NCBI RefSeq assembly: GCF_012516375.2
Contig: NZ_CP051204.2
Coordinates: forward strand, 4,526,001-4,590,000
Length of the DNA: 64,000 nucleotides
Direction of reading: 5' to 3'
From: Chitinophaga oryzae
GTDB taxonomy: Bacteria > Bacteroidota > Bacteroidia > Chitinophagales > Chitinophagaceae
The notes below the pieces were generated by a model. The model was not told where the DNA came from. It searched no databases and saw nothing but the letters and a program-made list of their open reading frames with translations. Below, in pieces: positions 1 through 9,000 of the stretch. The translations under genes were made by a program, and so were the position numbers. The stretch's first letter is position 1, and each line of letters opens with the position of its first letter.

Positions 1-123
1 ACCAACCCGGACTATATATATGATTACAGCAGCAATATTATCAGCGTAATGATAGTGCACAACAAACTGTTACTGACCACCGGTGACGGCCAGTTGCGCA
101 GCTACGACCTTCCTGTTGGATAA
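1..123 (+). CDS. C-terminal end of a beta-propeller-like protein (partial)
   Basis: Frame 1 is open from the first base to a TAA at 121-123 and encodes the last 40 residues of a protein that starts outside the window. The tail contains the phrase NKLLLTTGDGQLRSYDLP, which resembles the repeating blade of a WD40 or PQQ-like propeller, where each strand ends in a G-D/S-x-D-G-x-(I/L)-x-x-(W/Y)-D pattern. With only one blade visible the family and function cannot be settled. The next gene starts 66 bases downstream on the same strand, with no sign of coupling. Confidence 0.6.
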   Translation, partial: TNPDYIYDYSSNIISVMIVHNKLLLTTGDGQLRSYDLPVG

Positions 124-189
124 AAGCAGGAAGGCGCGCTTCCCGGTCTCCATTGTCCATAAATTTTTTAATTCATAAAATTTTATACA

Positions 190-753
190 ATGCGAAGTAT
201 CATTCTAAACCTGGCCGTTTCGTTCGACGGCATGATAGAAGGGCCCGATGGGGAACTGGACTGGATTGTAAAAGATGAAAAGATGGACTTCGGGGATATA
301 TTGAACGAGATATTAAGCGATAAAGACATTATCTTTTACGGGCGGGTGGCTTATGAAAAATTTGGCCAACAGCAGGCCGGTGAAAACGCAAGTCCGAAGA
401 TAAAAGAAGCTTTCCGCCTGCTGAATTACAAGACCAAATATGTGTTCTCCCAAACAATGAAGAACGACCACACCGGCGCTATCATTATCAGTACGGGCAT
501 CAGGGAAAAAGTACAGGAAATAAAACAACAACCGGGAAAAAACATCTGGCTGTATGGCGGCGCGAAAATCGCCACCACTTTTTTCAACCTGGATTTGATA
601 GACGAAATACGACTGGCCATCCACCCGGTCATATTGGGCAAAGGGAAACCGCTTTTCCAGCATATCGAGCACAGGAAAAGGCTGATTTTATTGAGCTCCC
701 GGGATTATCCGTCAGGTGTAACACTGGTGAAATATAAGGTAGAAAACAGATAA
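190..753 (+). CDS. Dihydrofolate reductase family / RibD C-terminal domain protein
   Basis: This 187-residue protein has the RibD_C/DHFR-like fold signature. It opens with a beta strand and SFDGMIEGPDG (residues about 11-21), continues with the helix-strand DIIFYGRVAYEKF around 46-58, and has a glycine-rich NADPH-binding LYGGAKIATTF around 119-129 followed by DEIRLAIHPVILGKGKPLF. That order is typical of the small YyaP/YwjB-like reductases of Bacteroidota and Firmicutes. These are related to the reductase half of RibD and bind NADPH; their natural substrates are mostly unknown. The start at 190 follows an A/T-rich leader without a clear Shine-Dalgarno, as is normal in Bacteroidota. It is probably co-transcribed with the protease gene 21 bases downstream. 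It shows no link to the biosynthetic cluster. Confidence 0.85.
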   Translation: MRSIILNLAVSFDGMIEGPDGELDWIVKDEKMDFGDILNEILSDKDIIFYGRVAYEKFGQQQAGENASPKIKEAFRLLNYKTKYVFSQTMKNDHTGAIIISTGIREKVQEIKQQPGKNIWLYGGAKIATTFFNLDLIDEIRLAIHPVILGKGKPLFQHIEHRKRLILLSSRDYPSGVTLVKYKVENR

Positions 754-774
754 AAGCACAAATCCAAGCCCTAT

Positions 775-1638
775 ATGTTATTTGATGTACAACTAATACC
801 CGGATACCTTTTATTTATTGCCAGCCTGTTCCTTTGCTTCTTCCGTGCCGTAAAAGCAGGGTGGATCATACTTGCCATGGCTTATATACTGGCATTTATC
901 AACGGAAGCATTACCCTTACCGGTATTGCGCTGCTCCTGCCGGAAACGGCGCTGCTGTTGCTGGCCGTCAAATATTCGTCGGGCTGGCAAGGGGCCGTTA
1001 CACACATCGCGTTCTTCCTCTTAAGTATTTTGCTTTTAACGCACCAGCTGCCGGGGTTTGACAACGTCCTTATTTTTGACCGGGTGCGATTTACGCCGGA
1101 TGCAGCTCCTTTTACCATGCACTTCAACCTGGACAAACCCTTTGCCGGTTTTGCCATTTTCACCTGCTTACTGAAACTGGGCTTTATAGAAAAATACGAC
1201 ATTGGGAAAATCGGTAAAGCGATCGTTGCTCCGCTGACGGCGATTATCGCGATTTGTATCCTTACTGCATGGGCCTTGCACTTTGTAGCATGGGAGCCGA
1301 AACTGCTGCTCAACTACCTGTGGATATGGGGGCTGCATAACCTGTTAATTGTGGCAGTGACGGAAGAAAGCGTCTTCAGGGGATACCTGCAGGGTTATGT
1401 GGGCAGCGCGGTATTTAAACGACAAAAGTACTACCTGCCACTGATAGTGTCCGCATTGATATTTGCAGTCATTCACACCACCGGCGGATGGCCGTTAATG
1501 CTGCTGGCTTTTATAGCAGGCCTGGGATATGGTGTGGCGTATCATAAAGGAGGTATTATGGCTGCCATCTTTACGCATTTTGGCTTTAACCTGCTCCATT
1601 TTTTACTGTTCACTTACCCTATGCTGGACAAATCGTAA
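775..1638 (+). CDS. CPBP-family intramembrane glutamic endopeptidase (CAAX protease-like)
   Basis: This 287-residue polytopic membrane protein has about seven or eight hydrophobic segments. The three catalytic motifs of the CPBP/Abi (Rce1-like) family are all present in order: E197-E198-S-V-F-R202 (EExxxR), F-A-V-I-H234 (FxxxH) and H268-F-G-F-N272 (HxxxN). These residues position the water and the catalytic glutamate in Rce1 homologues, so the enzyme should be active. Bacterial members are tied to bacteriocin self-protection, surface-protein processing or stress; the substrate here is unknown. The start ATG at 775 lies 21 bases after the previous stop, suggesting a two-gene unit. A weak hairpin (CTGTC...GACAG) follows the stop but lacks a T-tract. 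Confidence 0.88.
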   Translation: MLFDVQLIPGYLLFIASLFLCFFRAVKAGWIILAMAYILAFINGSITLTGIALLLPETALLLLAVKYSSGWQGAVTHIAFFLLSILLLTHQLPGFDNVLIFDRVRFTPDAAPFTMHFNLDKPFAGFAIFTCLLKLGFIEKYDIGKIGKAIVAPLTAIIAICILTAWALHFVAWEPKLLLNYLWIWGLHNLLIVAVTEESVFRGYLQGYVGSAVFKRQKYYLPLIVSALIFAVIHTTGGWPLMLLAFIAGLGYGVAYHKGGIMAAIFTHFGFNLLHFLLFTYPMLDKS

Positions 1639-2187
1639 AAGCACCGCAGTAGCCCGCTGTCAAATGATGACAGTCCATCGGATAAGCGTGGTTTTTCTAT
1701 AAAAAAGGCTATAAAAGTGTGAGAATCTATATTTTTTTTGTAAAATTGATATTAATCCGAACCCTCCGGATAAATAATCAAAATAACCTTAAAAAGTAAT
1801 CAAAATGGCCAGAAACCCGAATGTATATCAGACTGATGTGTCACCACCAGTTTAGCTGCTGCATGATGACAAAAAAACTCCGAATTAAACATTAACGAAG
1901 CATCCTATCATTTCCCTACCAGGTCAAGTCACCCTACCGATACTTCACAGGAACCCCTGTTCTGAACCGGCCCGTGCCCCCAAACCGGCTACCATGAAAT
2001 GACTGACCTGTTGGACCGCTGACAGGGGCCCATCAGTGCCTGACATTATTCAATTTGTTTAGAAAGAGACGATAGTAAAACAACAGACTGGTACCGTCAA
2101 CCACCTTTTCCTAATCCGAAACGGCACGATCAGCGAGACAAGTGTTTTCGACAAATTATCATTCCCTCAACGTAACCCGAAATTTCT
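1639..2187. other. Intergenic region upstream of the terpene synthase genes
   Basis: This 549-base stretch holds no convincing gene. It should carry the promoter of the three terpene synthase genes. I found A/T-rich tracts (around 1725-1760 and 2040-2070) but no clean Bacteroidota TTTG / TAnnTTTG pair. A 16-codon open frame (ATG 1805-1807 to TAG 1853-1855, ending DVSPPV) is preceded by a purine-rich, A-rich leader. It might be a leader peptide but could equally be chance. The rest is unremarkable. Confidence 0.5.
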
Positions 2188-3186
2188 ATGAACACGGTAA
2201 TAACCTCTGTACTTTCCCGGTTCCACTACCCTTTTCCCATGCTTAAAAATCCATTTGCCGGCGTCTTGCAGGAAATAACCGAGCAACATTGGATAGACGG
2301 GGAGTATTTGGCGCTTTATCCAAACGACCCGCTCACCAGGAAGAAGTACAAAATGACCAAGACGGCACATATCGCCTCTCAATGGTTCCCGACGGCCAGT
2401 GCCGAGCGACTGAAGCCTGTATGCAGACTGATGCTCTGGACGCTTTATAACGACGACAGGTGCGAAGAATGTAATTCACAGGAATTGTACCACGTACGCG
2501 ATCAGTCGCTGGCCATCCTGCAGGGAACAGCCACCAGAAACGATACGGACATTCCCCTTGCCGGTTTATTGTCCACCCTCAGGGAAGAGCTGTTGCAGTT
2601 TCTCCCTGAAGCATCCATGCAGCGGTTCATCAACGGCCTTCAAAAGTATTTTGACGGCCTTCAACAGGAGCTTCATTACAAAGCCCGGCAAGAATTTCCT
2701 TCCGTGGAAGAATGCCTGGCTATCCGTGAAAATTCACTTTGCCTTTACCCTTTCCTGGAACTACTGGACCTTGAAACGGAAGTGATACTTCCTGAATTCG
2801 TCCACCAGCATGATACGATACAACGCCTGAAAGCGCTGGCGGTCCGCATGATGATATGTTTCAATGAGGTCCAGTCAGTACTGAAAGATGAAGCTACCGG
2901 CGCAGTGTACTATAATGTGGTGAAAGCCATTCAACACAACCGCAACATCTCCCTGGAAACCGCATGCCAGGAAGCGCTGCACATCCACAACGAATATCTG
3001 CGGGAGTTCCAATACCTGCAGGATTTTTTACCGGACTTCGGCACCCTGCAGGACGCTGTCACAAACAGGGTCCATTATATCAGTATGACATTAAACGGGT
3101 GGAAGTCCATCTCCACCACGCTCGACAGGTATAATTCCATGCACGGATTCCCTGATGTGCAAACAGTAAAACAGTCTTTAGGCTGA
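2188..3186 (+). CDS. Class I terpene synthase 1
   Basis: This 332-residue protein has the bacterial class I terpene cyclase architecture (Terpene_syn_C_2 type), a soluble all-alpha fold that ionises a prenyl diphosphate with three Mg2+. The aspartate-rich motif is D89-D90-R-C-E93-E94. The second metal motif reads N226-E-V-Q-S230-V-L-K233-D234-E235. N226, S230 and K233 fit NSE/DTE, but the residue after N is E instead of D and the last acidic position is D, followed by E. A C-terminal R314-Y315 pair matches the diphosphate-sensing RY motif. It is the first of three paralogues and the most divergent in its metal motif. Substrate chain length and product cannot be read from sequence. The start at 2188 gives a length normal for the family. 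Confidence 0.88.
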   Translation: MNTVITSVLSRFHYPFPMLKNPFAGVLQEITEQHWIDGEYLALYPNDPLTRKKYKMTKTAHIASQWFPTASAERLKPVCRLMLWTLYNDDRCEECNSQELYHVRDQSLAILQGTATRNDTDIPLAGLLSTLREELLQFLPEASMQRFINGLQKYFDGLQQELHYKARQEFPSVEECLAIRENSLCLYPFLELLDLETEVILPEFVHQHDTIQRLKALAVRMMICFNEVQSVLKDEATGAVYYNVVKAIQHNRNISLETACQEALHIHNEYLREFQYLQDFLPDFGTLQDAVTNRVHYISMTLNGWKSISTTLDRYNSMHGFPDVQTVKQSLG

Positions 3187-3285
3187 CATCCTTTCAGCCT
3201 GAAGACCTTTCCGGGCGTACAAACTACCCGGCACTGCTGACCATTACAGTAAAAATGTTTTCGTCTTTTTAACTACATACCCAAT

Positions 3286-4302
3286 ATGAACAAGGAATTA
3301 AACGTACCCAAACCGGTATACCCATGGACAACCCTCCAAAGCCCTTTCGCCGGGATGCTCAATGCAGAAGAAACCATCTGGTATGACCAGGATTATCAGT
3401 TTCTGTCAAAAGACGCAATGGCAAAGTATAAAAAGATGCGATTAATCGATGTAGGTCCCTTTATGATACCAGCCACTACCGAAAAGGCCCGGATTCTTCA
3501 TGCAACGCGTTTCGCGATATATATGACGGTAACGGATGATTACGTAGAACTTTTACCGGTAAAAGAGATTGCAGCCTTCAGAGACCGGATCTTCGAAGTA
3601 ATGATGGGGGATACCCCCAGGCCGGAAGAAAAAGGAATACTACGCCAGATGCAGACCAACAGAAAGGAATGGATCGCCCTTGGGATGCCGGACTTCTGGC
3701 TGGAACGCATGGCGAAAAATTATAAGTATCGCTTTGTTAACGACGGAATTATGGAAGAATCACCCTACAAAATCAGTAAAGACATTCCCCCTATTCCCCT
3801 CTTTCACTTAATCCGTGCCAATTCCATAGGCATGATCCCGTTTGTGGACCTGATCTGTCCCACCACTGGTTTTGCCTTACCGGATTATATTTATAAGCAT
3901 ACCGTTATGCAGCGCATCATCATGCTGCAATCCATCATTGTTGCGCTGCAAAACGATTTCGCCACCATAGGTAAAGAACTCGCGATAGAATCGGAGATTT
4001 TCAATATCATCACGTTGCTGCAGCATCACCATAAAATATCTTTTGATGAAGCCTGCACAGAAGGAATGAGGATCCACGATGAGTTTGTAGACGAATTTGT
4101 AACACTTTCAAACCACCTGCCGGACTTCAGTCCCTACCAGAAAGAGACAGAAGAATTTATTTTTTATATCAAACAAATGATCAGCGGTTTGAACGACTGG
4201 TATTATAAAAGCGGAACGAAACGATACCTGCCTGACGGATTTGCGGTACCTCCCAATGGGAAAGGCGAAACCATGGACAGGATAGATATCAAGCACGTCT
4301 AG
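3286..4302 (+). CDS. Class I terpene synthase 2
   Basis: This 338-residue paralogue of its neighbours has fully canonical motifs: T83-D84-D85-Y-V-E88 (DDxxE), N223-D224-F-A-T227-I-G-K230-E231 (the NDxxTxxKE form of the NSE triad) and R313-Y314 near the C-terminus. All residues for binding three Mg2+ and diphosphate are present, so it should be an active mono-, sesqui- or diterpene cyclase. It lies 99 bases after gene 1 and 36 bases before gene 3 on the same strand, consistent with an operon. No prenyl diphosphate synthase or P450 is nearby, so substrate must come from central isoprenoid metabolism. The product is unknown. Confidence 0.9.
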   Translation: MNKELNVPKPVYPWTTLQSPFAGMLNAEETIWYDQDYQFLSKDAMAKYKKMRLIDVGPFMIPATTEKARILHATRFAIYMTVTDDYVELLPVKEIAAFRDRIFEVMMGDTPRPEEKGILRQMQTNRKEWIALGMPDFWLERMAKNYKYRFVNDGIMEESPYKISKDIPPIPLFHLIRANSIGMIPFVDLICPTTGFALPDYIYKHTVMQRIIMLQSIIVALQNDFATIGKELAIESEIFNIITLLQHHHKISFDEACTEGMRIHDEFVDEFVTLSNHLPDFSPYQKETEEFIFYIKQMISGLNDWYYKSGTKRYLPDGFAVPPNGKGETMDRIDIKHV

Positions 4303-4338
4303 TACACCCGGACGGATCTCCCACTTAAAAAAAACGTA

Positions 4339-5346
4339 ATGACATCAAAAGTATTTAACCCAAGAGACTATCTTCCTTTGAATTACTATCCCTGGCCCAG
4401 CCGCATTAATCCTCACCTGGAACAAATGGGCAGGGACATGGAGTCATGGATCGACAACGACTATCAGTTCCTGACACCCGCACAAATAACGAAGTATAAG
4501 AAGATGCGGTTACATGCGTGCACCGCATGCATGTGGCCGGACTTAACGTATGAACAAACGATTCCCTGCAACAGGTTCATGCTCCAGTATGTTGTGCTCG
4601 ACGACCAGGTGGAAGACTTATCGTTGGAGGAAAAGCAACAGCTGCGTATCCGTTGTATGGAAATCCTCAATGGCGCTCCTCCCTTACCGGAAGAAAATGC
4701 CGTCTATCAACACCTGGCGCTCATCAGGGATGAATTCCGTGCATTTATGCCCGAAATATGGATGCAGCGCTTTATCCGGTATTTCTACCTGACCTTCCGG
4801 TATGGGATTGAAGTAGAACACTCCTACAAAGTGGCTAATCAGCCTCCTCCCTCGTTTGCGGTATATAAAGCTATCCGTGAATATGCGGTGCTGATGTACC
4901 CGTACCTGGTTCTGGGAGAGATAGAATCCGGCCTGGTCCTGCCCGACCATATCGTCGAGCACTGCGTCATACAACGCATGATGACACTGATGGTCAGGAT
5001 TATTATCTGGCAAAACGATATTCACTCCCTGCCCAAAGAGCTGGCCAAAGGAACAGAAGTCTTCAATGTGGTTTTTGTGCTTCAACGGCAATATGGCCTT
5101 ACACTGGAAGAGGCCTGCAAGGAGACGCTGCGCATCCACAATGAGGACCTTGAAGAGCTGCTTACTTTACACAGGGAATACCGCGAGTTTGGAGAATACC
5201 AGGAACATGTGGACAAATTCGTCTACTATTTCGGACTCGGCGTCCAGGGCGTAAATACATTTTATGTGCAGGAAACGGAGCGGTATCTGCCCGGAGGAAA
5301 GGGATTTGCCTGGCCGGAAAACACAAATACAGCTGCCCAACAGTAA
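4339..5346 (+). CDS. Class I terpene synthase 3
   Basis: This is the third tandem terpene cyclase, 335 residues. The metal-binding motifs are D88-D89-Q-V-E92-D93 and N226-D227-I-H-S230-L-P-K233-E234, with R315-Y316 in a RYLPGG context shared with synthase 2 (RYLPDG). Synthases 2 and 3 also share the stretch D-x-D-Y-Q-F-L-(S/T)-x-x-(A/Q)-x-x-K-Y-K-K-M-R-L near the N-terminus; synthase 1 has only a looser version. Genes 2 and 3 therefore look like the more recent duplicates. The gene ends 26 bases before a strong hairpin at the convergent junction with the NRPS/PKS operon. The product is not predictable by eye. Confidence 0.9.
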   Translation: MTSKVFNPRDYLPLNYYPWPSRINPHLEQMGRDMESWIDNDYQFLTPAQITKYKKMRLHACTACMWPDLTYEQTIPCNRFMLQYVVLDDQVEDLSLEEKQQLRIRCMEILNGAPPLPEENAVYQHLALIRDEFRAFMPEIWMQRFIRYFYLTFRYGIEVEHSYKVANQPPPSFAVYKAIREYAVLMYPYLVLGEIESGLVLPDHIVEHCVIQRMMTLMVRIIIWQNDIHSLPKELAKGTEVFNVVFVLQRQYGLTLEEACKETLRIHNEDLEELLTLHREYREFGEYQEHVDKFVYYFGLGVQGVNTFYVQETERYLPGGKGFAWPENTNTAAQQ

Positions 5347-5364
5347 TAACTCCGTTATTACCAT

Positions 5365-5403
5365 AAAAAACGGCGTCCTGATTACCAAAGTAATCAGGAC
5401 GCC
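5365..5403 (-). terminator. Intrinsic terminator ending the NRPS/PKS operon
   Basis: A perfect 14-bp stem (GGCGTCCTGATTAC at 5372-5385 and its complement at 5390-5403) encloses a 4-base loop. On the minus strand it is followed directly by six T residues (A-run at 5365-5370 on the plus strand). This is a textbook Rho-independent terminator for the leftward operon. It sits between convergent genes and may also slow rightward transcription from the terpene synthases, although no T-tract follows it on the plus strand. Confidence 0.88.
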
Positions 5404-5431
5404 AATACCGTTGATCAATAATATTTCGGGG

Positions 5432-6001
5432 CTATTTACTCCTGCCCACCGGGTAGAACGGCTCCTGCATTTTACAGGCAGTTCCCGTTTCCGGTACCAG
5501 GAAAGAGCCTCCCCAGATAGTCTCCGGATGATTTAATATCTGCATTGTGGTAAGCCTGATCGCATCCACCGCCTGCGTTTCCGGCAATGCCATCAGCTTT
5601 TCCGCCTCTTTCCGCGATACCCATTTTACTTCCTGCACATCTTTCGGCGATTTCAGTTTACCTCCCGAAATGTGCGCAGCGTAATGCGTACGGATGGAAA
5701 CAACAGGCTTAAAATCGAACTGAAAGGTCACCATGGCGCGTAACTGCGGAACGGTAATTTCATAACCGAATTCCCTCGCCAGGCTATCCAGGGCGCCCTT
5801 GATGCTTTGGTTTTCATTATAACGCAGCGATGGCGTCAGCCAGCCGGTTTTGTACTTTACAAGCAGAATTTCTTCCTGCTGATTGATCATCAACAGCCGC
5901 AGAATCGTATAATTATCTGCTTTTACAGCCTTATCAGGCGTTGATTGGGCGAACGACATAACGGGCAACAGATACAGCACAACAAAAAAGAGTTTCTTCA
6001 T
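5432..6001 (-). CDS. Secreted NUDIX-like domain protein with degenerate catalytic box
   Basis: With the start chosen at 6001 this is a 189-residue protein beginning MKKLFFVVLYLLPVMSFAQ, a clear Sec signal peptide with an A-Q cleavage region. An upstream in-frame ATG at 6043 would bury the signal and overlap the preceding gene, so it is rejected. The rest resembles a NUDIX hydrolase fold: strand E-E-I-L-L-V-K-Y, then W-L-T-P-S-L-R, a helix at residues about 62-80, and later W-V-S-R-K-E-A-E-K-L. The helix that should carry REUxEE instead reads A-L-D-S-L-A-R-E-F-G, so the metal-binding glutamates are mostly lost. It is the last gene of the operon, 19 bases after the reductase-ending PKS. A binding role outside the cytoplasm is plausible; its function is unknown. 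Confidence 0.65.
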   Translation of the reverse strand: MKKLFFVVLYLLPVMSFAQSTPDKAVKADNYTILRLLMINQQEEILLVKYKTGWLTPSLRYNENQSIKGALDSLAREFGYEITVPQLRAMVTFQFDFKPVVSIRTHYAAHISGGKLKSPKDVQEVKWVSRKEAEKLMALPETQAVDAIRLTTMQILNHPETIWGGSFLVPETGTACKMQEPFYPVGRSK

Positions 6002-6020
6002 AAGACAAGATTTTAATGGG

Positions 6021-9000
6021 CTATCCGGCCGGGAACAATGCATTTTCCAGGCCGAATTTTACAACTTTTTCAAGATACTGATTCCTGTCGTAATCTGTAT
6101 CAATCTTCAACTGTTTTAAGTATAAATGCGTGGCGTCGCTTGTCAACTGAGGCACATTGCGCGGTACAGCCGGCTTGATGCTGTTCTCCTGCTCCTTCTG
6201 CTTTTCCAGTACCAGCAGGAGATTGCCCGCGGTGGTCCTGTCCTGCTGCAGCAGCTGATCTACTCTTTCTCCGAATACGGCCGCATTTACTTTCTGCAAC
6301 ATAATGCCATTGCTTTCAAATGCGGCGATCACCTGCGGCAGTCCCATACCGCTTTCGAGCGTGAGATGAAAAGTATGTAACAGGGTATGATGGTGCAACG
6401 CCAGCGCTCCTATTACCCGCGCCATGACATCTACCGGCGCCATCTTCAGGTTAACAGATGCCAGCTGTTCTGTATAACATCCCAGTTTCATAAGCGTAAG
6501 CAGACGCAGGTAAATGAGATTGCTCTCGATATTGTTCAGGAATATACCATCTTCCAGGCTACCGCCGATATTCTGCATCCGGAATACGTTCACCTGCATA
6601 AAGTCCGGGGTATGGGCGCGGAGGTATTCTTCGGCTTCCAGCCGTGTGATCGCGTGAATGTAGCCTGTGTTGTCCTGGCCTATGTTCACGTCCGTTTCGT
6701 AAAAAGCCACCTGTCCGTCCTGCGGCACACTACTACCGGCAATACCTACCGTGGAAATATGCTGAAAGTACGGCACTTCTTGTTTTACCGCCCAGTTAAA
6801 CACATTGATAGTACCGTTTACATTGAGTTCCCGGAGCTTTTCCGTTTGTCCGACATAGGCCGGGGAACCAGCACAATGAAACACCATGTCCACACCGGGC
6901 AACGCAGTGCTGATACCGGCGTTTTCACGGGTAACATCCCCCCGGACCACCTTGATCCTGGGATGGGCATCCATACCGGAGATAGCCGAAAACCGGCTCC
7001 AGAAATGTGTTTCGGCAGCAGATTGATTTTCTCCTCTCACCAGGCAATAGATCACCGCATCCGTATTTTCCAAAAGATAGCGGGCGATAAAGCCACCCGC
7101 AAAGCCGGTGGCGCCGGTTACCAGTACTGCCGCGGGCTGCAGCCGTTTCAATGGCCCCATCTGTTGTATGTTTTCCAGCAGCGAGGTATACGCCTGGCTG
7201 CGGGCGGCATTATCCAGGCGCACTTTCTCAGGGGCAGGCTGCACGGCGCCTGCCTCTCCCGCCTGCCCCGCCAGGCGCGCCGCCACCAGGGCCGACAGAC
7301 CCTCCAGTGAAGGATGGCTGAACATATCCTGGTACACTGCGGTGATGCCAAAAGCCTTTTTCAGTTTATCGATCATGTCCAGACCGGAAAGGGAATCACC
7401 TCCCAGCAGGAAAAAGTCATCCTCCGGCTGCAGCGGGGTGGTTATTTCCAGCAGTTGCTGCCAGATACCGGCAATCTCCGACCGGATGGCGGGGAGTGTC
7501 CAGGCGCCTGCTTTCTCCACTTCTGCCGGTACTTCGGTTTTTACTGCGGCAACCGCGAGGCTCCTCACCTGTTCGGGCCAATACCTTTTTAAGTCAAAGA
7601 ATGGCAGCGGAAGCGTCACATGTGTATTGACATTCACAGGTTCCAGAACCACTTTACCATCATTTACCATAATTGAGAAGGCGCGGCAACGGTCCTCGTA
7701 ACACAGCTTCCCGCTCACCACTTCCAGGTTGCCCAGCTCTTTCGTGAATGCTGCGGCAAAGTTATCGTTGCTGAAATCGAAGATCACGATATCTTCTGTC
7801 GCCGGCAGTTGTTGCAGGTATTTTAAAAAATTGGCGCGGTTAAAATCTGCACCGGGGACTATCTGTGAAATACGAAAAGCCTCTTCGGGAACAATGGTCC
7901 CTGCGAGTACCTGCTGCACAATATTTCCTTCTTTCGGACTGATCAGGGTAACCTCTTTGCCCAGTGCTGCTATCAGCCATTTGCATACCGCAGCCTGGAA
8001 GGCAATATTCCTGGCCACCGCCCCCGGCAGCACCCTGCCGGCGACCAGCTGATCATATTCCTCGCGCAGCAGCAGGTTACCTTTTAAAAGAGCATTCACC
8101 TGGGCTTCCTCAAAGGAAAGGATATCGATATTGGCGATGAAATATCTCTTTTTACGGGAAGAGCGCTCATAAGGCGCTTCCAGCTGCCGCAACAAGGCGG
8201 CTTTGTCTTTAAATAACAACCCCTGCTGCACCGGCTGTTGGGTAAACAACCTGTTCACCCGCTGACACCAGGGCTCCAGGGTAACATTTTCGGTTACACG
8301 CAGCGAAGCAGCCAGTTCCTGCTTTAGCTGTTGCAGTCTTTCCGGCGTTCTTTCTGCCAGCTGGAGAAAATAAACCGGTTGATCGTGGTATACGACGGAA
8401 GGCTTTTCCGGCCTCGATACTACGGCATGTACATTGTTGCCGGTAAGCCCGAATGAGCTCACCCCTCCTACTTTCCGGCCTTCTGCCACCGGCCACGGCG
8501 CTGCTGTACGCTGCACTTCAACAATAGTGTTTTCTTCGCTGATGTGTCCATTCAGTGCTTCAAAGCCTGCCTGAGCGGGGATCGTGCCGCTACGAAGCGC
8601 CGCTGTGAGCCGCAGCAGGCCGGCGATGCCCGCCAGCGAATCCAAATGGCCTATCTGTCCCTTTACGGAACTGATACTGCAAACGCCGTCTGTAACGCCC
8701 TCCTGCCGGAACGCCTCCGCAATCCCTTTGAATTCAATAGGATCACCGAGGATAGTACCGGTACCATGCGCTTCTATAAAGCGGATGGCAGCGGGACTTA
8801 CGCCTGCGCGTCGCCAGGTTTTCACCAACAGTTCCGTCTGAGCTTCGGCGCTGGGAGCGGTAAGGCTCGAAATGCGGGCGCCCCCGTGATTCATGGCAGT
8901 ACCCTCCACTACAGCATATACGGGGTCGTTGTCCCTGACTGCATCAGACAATAATTTCAGCACGAAACAGATCACCCCTTCGCCGTTGAGCGTGCCATCG

